Shown piece after piece: positions 27,761-38,727 of a stretch of DNA of 64,000 nucleotides. Where the stretch lies: the NCBI RefSeq assembly GCF_001816125.1, contig NZ_MDZA01000459.1, forward strand, positions 1-64,000. Reading direction: 5' to 3'. The DNA is from Hymenobacter coccineus (lineage in GTDB: Bacteria > Bacteroidota > Bacteroidia > Cytophagales > Hymenobacteraceae). Position 1 is the first letter of the stretch; each line of letters begins with the position of its first letter. The position numbers and the translations under genes are program-made. The notes beneath the pieces were generated by a model. It was given only the letters and a program-made list of their open reading frames with translations, searched no databases and was not told the DNA's origin.

Positions 27761-28366
27761 TCATTCGCCCATTGGTACTTCGCGGTCTTCCTTTTCGTTG
27801 AGGCCAATTTTCGTCCAGGCGGGCAGGTCGGCCATGCCCACGTAGCCAATTTCTTCCTGGGCCAGCGGGTGGGCGTAATAAATTTCGGTCAGCTCGGCCA
27901 GCATCTCCTCGAAGAAGCGGCTGGCATCCAGCGTCTGCCAGGTGGCACCGGGCGGGGTGCCATCGGCCACGGCCTGCATCACGCGCTGCTGCTGCTCGGC
28001 GCCGAGGGTGGGAAAGTCCTGCTGAAACAGGGCCTGCGCCGTTTCCTGGATGGCGCCCAGGCCCAGGCGGTACGTTTCGCGGTCGGGGGGCAGGGCATCG
28101 TAGCGCCAGCCGTCGGAGCGGCCTTCCAGCAGGCGCTCATCCACGGACGGGGCCAGGGGGATGGGGCGCTCGGGGCGGTCGGGCTGCGGAAACAGGCAGG
28201 CGGCCACGGCTTCCAGCAAAGCGAAGGCTTCGGGTGCCAAGAACTGCGGGGTGTAGTCGGCGGGCGCGTCGAGGCGCTGCTGCAAAGCGGCGCGGGTGGC
28301 GTCGGACACGTGCGCGGTAGGCAGCAGGGCGCGCACCGTGCCGGCCGGGTAGTGGGGGGTAGACAT
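27761..28366 (-). CDS. Gluconate 2-dehydrogenase subunit 3-family protein
   Basis: A 201-residue protein with the family pattern: FLAPEAFALLEAVAACLFPQPDRPE near residue 40-65, then RLGLGAIQETAQALF, FPTLGAEQQQRVMQAV, and FFEEMLAELTEIYYAHPLAQEEIGYVGMADLPAW. In characterised sugar dehydrogenases this small subunit binds the GMC flavoprotein. The GMC gene starts about 95 bases downstream on the same strand, supporting a two-subunit enzyme. The open frame extends to 28462, but the ATG at 28366 gives the family-like N-terminus. The usual Tat signal of the family is absent. Confidence 0.82.
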   Translation of the reverse strand: MSTPHYPAGTVRALLPTAHVSDATRAALQQRLDAPADYTPQFLAPEAFALLEAVAACLFPQPDRPERPIPLAPSVDERLLEGRSDGWRYDALPPDRETYRLGLGAIQETAQALFQQDFPTLGAEQQQRVMQAVADGTPPGATWQTLDASRFFEEMLAELTEIYYAHPLAQEEIGYVGMADLPAWTKIGLNEKEDREVPMGE

Positions 28367-28499
28367 CAGGGGGTGGGGAGAGCGGGCGGTGAAACGGCAG
28401 GAACCAATAAGCTCAACGGCAGACGACCGCTGCTGGTTTCTGAAAGTCTTCAGAATTGACATTAAACCGCCGGGGCCCCAATCGGTTGGCGCCGGGGCC

Positions 28500-28533
28500 C
28501 AAAAAAAGCAGCCGGCGCGGGCCGGCTGCTTTT
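28500..28533 (-). terminator. Intrinsic terminator after the MFS small-subunit gene
   Basis: On the minus strand GCAGCCGGC and GCCGGCTGC form a 9-bp stem around CCGC, followed by seven Ts. It lies just past the 48-codon gene and ends the OFA-transporter transcript. Confidence 0.88.
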
Positions 28534-28556
28534 GGCGACGAAAAAAACGGGGGCGT

Positions 28557-28703
28557 TTATTTAAACAGCGCCAGCGCCTTGAGGAAAGTTTGCGAAACGC
28601 CCCAGGCGAGGGGCAGGCCCACGAAGAGCCAGGCCAGTACGGCCGAGCCGCCGTTAGAATCTTCGGCGGCGGCCGGCGCGTTGGAATTGGAGTTTGGGTT
28701 CAT
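28557..28703 (-). CDS. MFS transporter small subunit (48 residues)
   Basis: A 48-residue protein: a polar Asn/Ala/Ser-rich N-terminus (MNPNSNSNAPAAAEDSN) and one hydrophobic helix AVLAWLFVGLPLAWGVSQTF ending LKALALFK. The helix with AWLFVG.PLAWGV matches the small membrane proteins found directly after OFA-type MFS transporters. It lies 34 bases after the transporter stop, on the same strand, and is followed by a terminator, so the two form one transcript. It may stabilise or modulate the transporter; the role is inferred from association only. Confidence 0.78.
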   Translation of the reverse strand: MNPNSNSNAPAAAEDSNGGSAVLAWLFVGLPLAWGVSQTFLKALALFK

Positions 28704-28737
28704 AATAGCTAACGATTTGTAAGTGAGGAATTGCCGC

Positions 28738-30147
28738 CTAGTGGCCGCCGGCTTCGACGGTGACGGGGCCCTTTTCTTGGTACTTTTCGTTGACGGCGGT
28801 AATGGCCAAGTCGGCCAGCAGGCCCACTACCAGCAGGCCCGCCATGGTGTAAAACACGTTCTGGTAGGCCGCCGCGCCGGTCAGGCCCTGCTCCTTGGCA
28901 CGGTCGTGCAGCTGGTGCACAATCAGGGGCCCCAGCACGCCGGCCGTGCTCCAGGCCGTGAGCAAGCGGCCGTGGATGGCCCCCACTTGGTACTTGCCGA
29001 ACAGGTCGGACAAGAACGCCGGGGCCGTGGCAAAGCCGCCGCCGTACATGCTCACAATCACGCAAGCCGCAATTACATAGAAGGTTAGCTGGAGGTTGCG
29101 CCCCAGCGTGGGCACCAGGGCGTAGAGCAGAATGCCGAGGCCAAAGTAAATGGCGTAGGTGGTTTTGCGGCCCAGCTTATCGGAGGCCGACGACCAGAAG
29201 AAGCGCCCAAGCAGGTTGAACAGGCTGAGCAGCCCCACGAAGCCCGCGGCGGCGGCGGCCGTTACGCCCAGCCCCGCGCCCATGGCCTTGTCCGAAAACG
29301 TGTCCTGGATGAGCGGCGAGGCCGTTTCGAGCAGGCCAATGCCGGCCGTTACGTTGGTGAGCAGCACCACCCACAGCAGCCAGAACTGCGGCGTTTTGAT
29401 GGCATTATCGGCCGATACGTTGCCGGTGGTGATAAGGGCGCTGTGTTCCTCGTTGGGCACGTAGCCGGCGGGCTTCCAGTCGTCGGCGGGCACCCGGATG
29501 GTCCAGACGCCGAACTGCATGAACAGGAAGTAGATGATGCCCAGGGTGATGAAGGTGGGCGCCACGCCCTGCGGGGCCGAGCCTTTGAAGTACGTCATCA
29601 GCGCCACCGAGAGGGGCGAGGCAATCATGGCACCGCCGCCGAAGCCCATGATGGCCATGCCCGTGGCTACGCCCTTGCGGTCGGGGAACCACTTGATGAG
29701 CGTGCTCACCGGCGAGATGTAGCCAATGCCCAGCCCGATGCCGCCCACGAAGCCGTAGCCGAAATACACCAGCCAGATGTTGTGCATGCTGATGCCCAGC
29801 GACGCAATGAGGAAACCGCCGCCGAAGCAGAGCGCGGCGGCCAGCATGGCCTTGCGGGGCCCCACACGCTCCAGCCACTTGCCAAATAAGGCGGCCGACA
29901 AGCCCAGCAGCACAATGGCGATGGAAAACGTGATACCGATTTGAGTGGGCGTCCAGTCCAGGGCGTCGGGCTTGGCCGGGTCGCCGCTGATGAGCGAGCC
30001 CAGGGGCTTGTTGAACACGCTGAAGGCGTAGGCCTGCCCAATGGCCAGGTGAATGGCCAGGGCCGCCGGGGGCACCAGCCAGCGGTTGTAGCCGGGGCCC
30101 GCAATGGTGCGGCTCCGGTCGAGGAATGAGGTCGAAGTATCGGCCAT
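28738..30147 (-). CDS. OFA-family MFS transporter (oxalate/formate antiporter-like)
   Basis: This 469-residue major-facilitator protein has about 12 helices and OFA hallmarks: an early AIHLAIGQAYAFSVFNKPL, then WTPTQIGITFSIAIVLLGLSAALFGKWLERVGPRKAM, GGIGLGIGYISPVSTLIKWFPDRKGVATGMAIMGFGGGAM, and AGIGLLETASPLIQDTF in the second half. Family members exchange small organic anions such as oxalate and formate, but many have unknown substrates. It is followed by its small subunit. The ATG at 30147 gives a short cytoplasmic N-terminus. Confidence 0.88.
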   Translation of the reverse strand: MADTSTSFLDRSRTIAGPGYNRWLVPPAALAIHLAIGQAYAFSVFNKPLGSLISGDPAKPDALDWTPTQIGITFSIAIVLLGLSAALFGKWLERVGPRKAMLAAALCFGGGFLIASLGISMHNIWLVYFGYGFVGGIGLGIGYISPVSTLIKWFPDRKGVATGMAIMGFGGGAMIASPLSVALMTYFKGSAPQGVAPTFITLGIIYFLFMQFGVWTIRVPADDWKPAGYVPNEEHSALITTGNVSADNAIKTPQFWLLWVVLLTNVTAGIGLLETASPLIQDTFSDKAMGAGLGVTAAAAAGFVGLLSLFNLLGRFFWSSASDKLGRKTTYAIYFGLGILLYALVPTLGRNLQLTFYVIAACVIVSMYGGGFATAPAFLSDLFGKYQVGAIHGRLLTAWSTAGVLGPLIVHQLHDRAKEQGLTGAAAYQNVFYTMAGLLVVGLLADLAITAVNEKYQEKGPVTVEAGGH

Positions 30148-30311
30148 GAAGGAGGGGAAGAGAGGGTGGGAAAAAGAATAGTCCGGCCAAACGGGGCCCG
30201 GAGGCTCAACAGTTCGCAGGAAGAAAGGTAGGTGGGTTTCCGGGCTTTTGGCCTTTGGCAGCCAGGAAATTTGCTAATTAACTATAGCTGCGCGGGGCGC
30301 CAACGAAAAGC

Positions 30312-30347
30312 CGGGCCGCCCGCCCCGCGGGGCAAGCGGCCCGGCCC
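30312..30347 (-). terminator. Intrinsic terminator after the SDR gene
   Basis: On the minus strand GCCGGGCCGC and GCGGCCCGGC pair around a GC-rich loop and are followed by TTTTCGTT. It sits just downstream of the SDR stop at 30363. Confidence 0.75.
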
Positions 30348-30362
30348 GGGGCCCCGGGGGCC

Positions 30363-31316
30363 CTACTCGTCGCTGCTGAGCTTGCCGCCCGTAACGTGCA
30401 CGAGGCTGCCGGTCATGAAGGAACCGTCTTCCGAGGCCAGCAGCACGTAGGCCGGGGCCAACTCGTCGGGCTGGCCGGGGCGCTTAAGGGCCACTTCGTG
30501 GCCGAACTTTTCAATCTCGTCCAGCGGCATGGTGCCGGGAATGTTGGGCGTCCAGACCGGGCCGGGCACCACGGCGTTTACCCGGATGCCGCGCTCGCCC
30601 AGGTACAGAGCCAGCGACTTGGTGAGGGCGTGGATGCCAGCCTTCGAGGAGGCGTAATCCACTAGCAACGGAATGCCCACGATGCCCACGATGCTGCCCG
30701 TGTTCACAATGGCGTCGCCCTGGGTGAGGTGCGGAATGGCAGCCTGCGCCATCCAGATGTAGCCTAAGATATTGGTATCGAACGTGCGGCGGATTTGCTC
30801 TTCCGGGATGTCCTCAAACTTTTCCTGCGCCTGCTGGTAGGCGGCGTTGTTCACCAGCACGTTCAGCCGGCCGAACTCCTGCAAAGTGCGGCGCACGGCC
30901 TGCTTGCACTGCTCGGGGTCGCGCACGTCGAGCTGCAGCACCAGGCAGCGGCGCTTTTCGGCTTCCACCATGGCCTTGGTCTGGTTGGCATCCTCCAGGT
31001 TTTCGTTGAACACGATGGTCACATGGGCCCCTTCCTTGGCAAAGGCCACGGCCACGGCCCGGCCAATGCCCGAATCGGCCCCGGTGATGAGGGCAATTTT
31101 GTCCTGGAGCTTGCCGGCGGCGCGGTAGGCACGCAGGTCCGACTGCGGCTGCATCTTCATGTCGGCCTGCTTGCCGGGGTAGGGAATCTTTTCGGCCACG
31201 GCCTTCATGTCCTGGGCCGTGGGGCGCTCGGGGGCTTTGGAAGGGGCGGGCTTTTTGGGCTTAGGGGCGTCGGTGGGGCCCTTGGGAACGGTGGCGGTGG
31301 GTTTCTTGGAAGGCAT
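30363..31316 (-). CDS. SDR-family oxidoreductase (YghA/glucose-dehydrogenase-like)
   Basis: A 317-residue short-chain dehydrogenase. The first 65 or so residues are Lys/Pro/Ala-rich and probably disordered (MPSKKPTATVPKGPTDAPKPKKP). The Rossmann domain begins DKIALITGADSGIGRAVAVAFAKEGA, with NNAA, the catalytic VDYASSKAGIHALTKSLA (Tyr and Lys) and VNAVVPGPVWTP. The long N-terminus with ...PQSDLRAYRAAGKLQDK resembles the YghA/general-stress-protein-39 branch, which often appears in stress-tolerance loci. It is in line with an aquaporin gene 75 bases upstream. Confidence 0.88.
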   Translation of the reverse strand: MPSKKPTATVPKGPTDAPKPKKPAPSKAPERPTAQDMKAVAEKIPYPGKQADMKMQPQSDLRAYRAAGKLQDKIALITGADSGIGRAVAVAFAKEGAHVTIVFNENLEDANQTKAMVEAEKRRCLVLQLDVRDPEQCKQAVRRTLQEFGRLNVLVNNAAYQQAQEKFEDIPEEQIRRTFDTNILGYIWMAQAAIPHLTQGDAIVNTGSIVGIVGIPLLVDYASSKAGIHALTKSLALYLGERGIRVNAVVPGPVWTPNIPGTMPLDEIEKFGHEVALKRPGQPDELAPAYVLLASEDGSFMTGSLVHVTGGKLSSDE

Positions 31317-31391
31317 GGCGCAAATGAAGAGTGGGCCTTGGCTGTACGCAAGAATGCCCCTGATGGCTACGCCGGGGCCCCTGCCGGGGCC

Positions 31392-32174
31392 CTAAGCCGT
31401 AGCGTCGGGGTACAGGGGCGGGCGCTCGGGTAGGGCCTTGCGGGCCCGGTAGCGGCCGAAGAGCACGGCCGCGGCCCACATGGCCAGCAGGGGCCCCACG
31501 AAATACACCCACAGCCCCGGGGCCAGCTGCGCGGCCGCCGCCGTGCCCGTGGAGCGGGCCGGGTTCAGGCTCATGCCCGATACGGGCGACTCGAACACGA
31601 TGAAAACGGCCAGCATCAGCCCCGACAGGGCCCCCGCCCAGGTCTTGAATTGCGCCGAGTGCAGCGCCCGCAGCAGCACCAGCATGAACACCGCCGAAAT
31701 GCCGATTTCGGCGAGCAGCGCCCACAGCCAGCCGTAGTCGCCCTCCATGGGCCGGGTGGTGTTGTAGTGAATGGCGGGGTAGCCAAACCACGGCTCCAAC
31801 AGGTTGAACATGAGGAAGCCCGCCCCCAAGGCCCCCGCAAACTGAAACGCCACGTACCACACCGCATCGGCGGTGCGGATGTGGCCGAGCTGCCAGAAGC
31901 CAAGCGTCACGGCCGGGTTGAAGTGGGCCCCCGAGCGCTTGCCCCAGGGCGAGTAGGCCATGGCCATAATCAGCGCCGCGATGACCAAGGCCAGCCCCAC
32001 GCGCTGCACCATTTCGCTGGGCCCCAGCGTGCGGGCCACTGCCGAATCGGGGTGGTGAAACACGACGGCCGTGGCGCTCGATATAATCAGAAAAGCGGCG
32101 GGTCCCGCGGCTTCTACTAGGTAATGGGGCCAGTGGCGGCGCAACGCCGGAAGCAGTTTAGAAGCAAAACTCAT
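31392..32174 (-). CDS. MIP-family channel (aquaporin)
   Basis: A 260-residue membrane protein with six hydrophobic helices and both pore loops: GAHFNPAVT in the first half and SLNPARS in the second. The two half-helix NPA motifs define water/glycerol channels. The residue after the second NPA is Arg, the usual selectivity-filter arginine; the choice between water and glycerol cannot be made safely. The ATG at 32174 was preferred to a TTG two codons earlier. The adjacent SDR gene suggests an osmotic or general stress context. Confidence 0.88.
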   Translation of the reverse strand: MSFASKLLPALRRHWPHYLVEAAGPAAFLIISSATAVVFHHPDSAVARTLGPSEMVQRVGLALVIAALIMAMAYSPWGKRSGAHFNPAVTLGFWQLGHIRTADAVWYVAFQFAGALGAGFLMFNLLEPWFGYPAIHYNTTRPMEGDYGWLWALLAEIGISAVFMLVLLRALHSAQFKTWAGALSGLMLAVFIVFESPVSGMSLNPARSTGTAAAAQLAPGLWVYFVGPLLAMWAAAVLFGRYRARKALPERPPLYPDATA

Positions 32175-32232
32175 GGGCAAAGCGCGTTGGTAGAGGTTCT
32201 ATCAACACCAAAAAGCCCGCGGGGGTTGAAAA

Positions 32233-32796
32233 TCAGCGGCGAGCGGCGGCCGCGGGGTCGCGGGTGGCGGCGCGCAGCTCGGTGGCGGTGTGGCCGGCTT
32301 GCAGGGCCACAAATTCGGCCTGCCAGGCGCGTACGCGCAGCTCGTCGCGGGCGGGCAAATCAAGGCGCACGCGGGCCAGGGCGGCGTTCACGTCGGCGTA
32401 CACGGCGCGGGCGTAGTCCCAGTCGCGGGCGGTCCAGGCCTGGCGGCGGGCCCGCGTTTGCCGGAGCAGCTGCTGGTAGGGCCCCCCGATGGTGGCCGGC
32501 ATCATGGCGTCGAGGTGCCCGGCGTAGGGCCCCAGCAGGTTGGCGGCGAAGATTTTTTTGCGGGCCGGGCTAAGGGGCTCGGCGCGGCGGGCGCGGTTGG
32601 CGGCGTCGTACTGGGCCGTTTGGCGGCCCACGCGGGCCAGCACCTTGCCGCCCTTGCGGGCCAGCGTATCCAGCTTGCGCGACTGCTCGCGCACCGCCGT
32701 CTGGCGCTCGCGCGGGGTCGAGTCGCAGGCCGTCAGCAGGCCGGCCAGGGCCCCCAGCGCCAGCGCATGGGTCGAGAGCGAAAAGAACGTTTTCAT
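32233..32796 (-). CDS. Predicted lipoprotein of unknown function
   Basis: A 187-residue protein with a lipoprotein signal: hydrophobic LALGALAGLLTAC with the lipobox LTAC, the cysteine at about residue 24. The mature part is Arg/Ala-rich and helical (REQSRKLDTLARKGGKVLARVG, YQQLLRQTRARRQAWTARDWDYARAVYADVNAAL). I recognise no family. Its length and helix content suggest a periplasmic, membrane-anchored helical bundle. It is followed by the aquaporin gene 58 bases downstream. Confidence 0.7.
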   Translation of the reverse strand: MKTFFSLSTHALALGALAGLLTACDSTPRERQTAVREQSRKLDTLARKGGKVLARVGRQTAQYDAANRARRAEPLSPARKKIFAANLLGPYAGHLDAMMPATIGGPYQQLLRQTRARRQAWTARDWDYARAVYADVNAALARVRLDLPARDELRVRAWQAEFVALQAGHTATELRAATRDPAAAARR

Positions 32797-32811
32797 ATTC
32801 GAAATGTAGGT

Positions 32812-32886
32812 TTTTAGTTGCTAGTTATCAGTTGCTAGCAACGGACAACGGACAACTGACAAAGAGCGAAGAACAATTAGCAATTA
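32812..32886. repeat. Intergenic imperfect inverted repeat (TTGTCAGTT type)
   Basis: TTTTTAGTTGCTAGTTATCAG on the left and CAACTGACAAAGAG with CAATTAGCAATTAAAAG on the right form an imperfect palindrome filling the spacer between the TPR and lipoprotein genes. Confidence 0.55.
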
Positions 32887-33357
32887 AAAGCCGCCGTCTT
32901 CCAGTTGCTCGCGCAGGGCCAGCTGCTGCTCGCGCAGGCCGGGCAGGTGCGGGCACAGCGCCTCCAGCTGCTTGAGGGTGCGTAGGGCCCGGCGCGGGTC
33001 GGCCAGCTGCCGCAAGATGGCCGCCTGGCCCCACAGGGCCCCAAAGTGCCGGGGCTCGCGGCGCAGGGTTTCGGCAATGTCGGCGAGCGAGGCGCGGTAG
33101 TCGCCGCGCTGGTAGTAGGCGGTGGCGCGCTTATTCCAGCCCTCGGCCAAGTGCGGGGCGGCAGCAATCAGCGCGTCAAACACGCCAATGGCACGGGTGA
33201 AATCGGCGGCTTGCAGGGCCCGCATGCCGTCCTCCAGCTGCTTGTCGAGGGCGTCGTCGCCGGTCGTCAGCCACACCTGCCAGATGCCGTTTTGCAGGGC
33301 CTCAATCTCGGCCGGCGCCGTAGCGGTGCGGAGCTGGGCAAAGAGGTCGTTTAACAT
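32884..33357 (-). CDS. Small TPR-repeat protein
   Basis: A 157-residue cytoplasmic protein made of tetratricopeptide-like helices: FTRAIGVFDALIAAAPHLAEGWNKRATAYYQRGDYRASLADIAETLRREPRHFGALWGQAAILRQLADPRRA is close to the TPR consensus (W..R...Y...G.Y..A). The first 50 residues (FAQLRTATAPAEIEALQNGIWQVWLTTGDDALDKQLEDG) match a common proteobacterial/Bacteroidota small TPR family. Such proteins are scaffolds; the partner is not indicated. Confidence 0.78.
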   Translation of the reverse strand: MLNDLFAQLRTATAPAEIEALQNGIWQVWLTTGDDALDKQLEDGMRALQAADFTRAIGVFDALIAAAPHLAEGWNKRATAYYQRGDYRASLADIAETLRREPRHFGALWGQAAILRQLADPRRALRTLKQLEALCPHLPGLREQQLALREQLEDGGF

Positions 33358-33490
33358 TTATCAATTAACATTTAACAAGCTGGTGGCACCCGGCCGGCAA
33401 GGGCGGGACGCGCCGAAATTAGCGAGGCAAGTACGTGCAGCGAACAGCTTCGCCCAAGATAGTACGGATGTTAAATGTTAATTGATAACT
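33357..33490. repeat. Perfect 19-bp inverted repeat (ATTAACATTTAAC type) upstream of the TPR gene
   Basis: TTATCAATTAACATTTAAC beside the TPR start is exactly complementary to GTTAAATGTTAATTGATAA ending at 33490. The arms are about 95 bases apart, and the outer edges lie at the TPR start codon and just past the metF stop. Confidence 0.75.
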
Positions 33491-33500
33491 GTTAAATGAC

Positions 33501-34457
33501 TCAAAACAGCTCCTTGGCCACTTTGCGGATGCTCTCGGCCTTGCCCATCGAGTAGTAGTGCAGGCAGGGCACGCCGTGGGCCATCAGCTCGCGGCTTTGG
33601 TTGAGGCACCACTCGATGCCCACGGCGCGGGCGGCCTCGTTGTCGCGGCACTGGCTCACGGCCTCCACCAGGGCCTCGGGCAGGTTGAGGAAGAAGGTGC
33701 GCGGCAGCATGGTGAGCTGCGCCTTCGTCGTTAAGGGCTTGAGGCCGGGGATGATGGGCACGGTGATGCCCGCCTCGCGGCAGCGGCGCTCGTAGTCGAA
33801 AAACTGCTCGTTGTCGAAAAACATCTGCGTCACGATGTAGTCGGCCCCGCGGTCCACCTTGTGCTTGAGGTAGCGGATGTCGGCCCCGGAGTTGGGGGCC
33901 TCAAAGTGCTTTTCGGGGTAGCCGGCCGTGCCGATGCAGAAGTCGGTGGCCCAGGTATCGTCCTGGGCCTCGTCCAGGTACTCGCCCTTGTTGAGGTCGG
34001 CCAGCTGGCCGATGAGGTCGCAGGCGTAAGCGTGGCCGTCGGGCTCGGGCTTGAACACGCCGTCCGACTTGATGGGGTCGCCGCGCAGGGCCAGCACCGA
34101 GTCGATGCCCAGGAAGTGCAAGTCAATCAGCGCGTTCTCCGTTTCTTCCTTCGTGAAGCCGCCGCAGATGAGGTGCGGCACGGTGTCCACGTCGAAGCGG
34201 TTTTTGATGGCCGCGCAGATGCCCACCGTGCCCGGCCGGCGGCGCACGGTTTTCTTCTCCAGCAAGCCGTTGGGGTGCTGACGGTACACGTACTCCTCGC
34301 GGTGGTAGGTCACGTCGATGAACGGCGGTTTGAATTCCATCAGCGGCTCGATGTTGGAGAACAGCGTGCGGATGTTTTCGCCCTTTTTGGGCGGCAGCAC
34401 TTCGAAGGAAAACAGCGTTTTGCCGTTGGCCTGGGCCAAGTGGTCGGTAACTTTCAT
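33501..34457 (-). CDS. metF: Methylenetetrahydrofolate reductase MetF
   Basis: A 318-residue TIM-barrel flavoenzyme reducing methylene-THF to methyl-THF, the methyl donor used by MetH. Seen: FSFEVLPPKKGENIRTLF at the N-terminus with the catalytic-region Glu, FIDVTYH, HLICGGFTKEETENALIDLHFLGIDSVLALRGDP, ADYIVTQMFFDNEQFFDY, and IPGLKPLTTKAQL. It lies downstream of metH on the same strand, separated by a REP-like palindrome pair, so it is probably in the same SAM-riboswitch-controlled transcript. Confidence 0.95.
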   Translation of the reverse strand: MKVTDHLAQANGKTLFSFEVLPPKKGENIRTLFSNIEPLMEFKPPFIDVTYHREEYVYRQHPNGLLEKKTVRRRPGTVGICAAIKNRFDVDTVPHLICGGFTKEETENALIDLHFLGIDSVLALRGDPIKSDGVFKPEPDGHAYACDLIGQLADLNKGEYLDEAQDDTWATDFCIGTAGYPEKHFEAPNSGADIRYLKHKVDRGADYIVTQMFFDNEQFFDYERRCREAGITVPIIPGLKPLTTKAQLTMLPRTFFLNLPEALVEAVSQCRDNEAARAVGIEWCLNQSRELMAHGVPCLHYYSMGKAESIRKVAKELF

Positions 34458-34475
34458 GGGAAGGGGTGAGCGGGG

Positions 34476-34614
34476 CGGGCTGCCGGCTTTTTCGCCGGCT
34501 GTCCGCTAATCGTAGAAGAAAATTTGGGGCCCCAGCTGCTAACTGTTGCGGCCTTTGGGTGCGCCTTGGGGTCCTGGGGGTTACCGGGCAGCCGGCGAAA
34601 AAGCCGGAAGCCCG
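34476..34614. repeat. REP-like palindrome pair, copy 1 (metF-metH spacer)
   Basis: Left unit 34476-34512 (GCGGGCTGCCGGCTTTTTCGC then CGGCTGTCCGCTAATC) is itself a hairpin. A right unit in inverted orientation, 34581-34614 (TTACCGGGCAGCCGGCGAAA then AAGCCGGAAGCCC), completes a BIME-like pair. Two more pairs occur at 38585 and 43834. Confidence 0.8.
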
Positions 34615-34629
34615 GGCCGGGCGGCGGTG

Positions 34630-38361
<3,732 letters not shown>

Positions 38362-38394
38362 TCTTAACCAGATAAAAGCGGCGAATAAGCGCGC

Positions 38395-38540
38395 CTATCC
38401 AGAAAGAACCCGCTCCTGGTGGGAGCGGTTCCGGCTGTCATCTTCTTCAGCCAAACGCATTGGCAGAACGGGAGTTGGCACCTACTCAAAGCAGGTTGCC
38501 AAGACGTCACAGGGCCCAGTCCCTCGGTCTTTCTGGATAG
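38395..38540 (-). promoter_or_regulatory. SAM-I-type (S-box) riboswitch upstream of metH
   Basis: On the minus strand the leader has the S-box core GAGGGACTGGGCCCTGTGA, then CTTGGCAACC, GGTGCCAACTCC and GGCTGAAGAAGATGA, in the usual order. The closing stem P1 is long: CTATCCAGAAAGA at the 5' end pairs over 13 bases with TCTTTCTGGATAG at the 3' end. A strong hairpin (ACCGCTCC/GGAGCGGGT, 38407-38432) lies inside P1, just after the aptamer core. The 3' end is about 33 bases from the metH ATG. It should couple metH and probably metF expression to SAM supply. Confidence 0.9.
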
Positions 38541-38549
38541 CAGCTACTG

Positions 38550-38557
38550 CGAAGATA
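38550..38557 (-). promoter_or_regulatory. Possible -7 promoter element of metH
   Basis: TATCTTCG on the minus strand matches TAnnTTTG at all but one position and ends about 9 bases before the first base of the riboswitch stem, the same geometry as at the thi operon. No -33 box is clear. Confidence 0.35.
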
Positions 38558-38584
38558 CGCACGGGAAGGAAGTAATGGCCGGGC

Positions 38585-38697
38585 CGGGCTGCCGGCTTTT
38601 CGCCGGCTGCCCGGTAATCCCCAGGGCCCCCAGGCGTACCCGAATAACCGCAACACGACCGTAACGATTACCGGGCAGCGCGAAAGCCGGCAGCCGG
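38585..38697. repeat. REP-like palindrome pair, copy 2 (moeA-metH spacer)
   Basis: Left unit CGGGCTGCCGGCTTTTCGCC followed by GGCTGCCCGGTAATC (38585-38620), and right inverted unit GATTACCGGGCAGCGCGAAA followed by GCCGGCAGCC (38667-38697). Same family and arrangement as the pairs at 34476 and 43834. Confidence 0.8.
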
Positions 38698-38727
38698 CCC
38701 GACTGCTTTCCCTAGGGCCCCCCGCCG

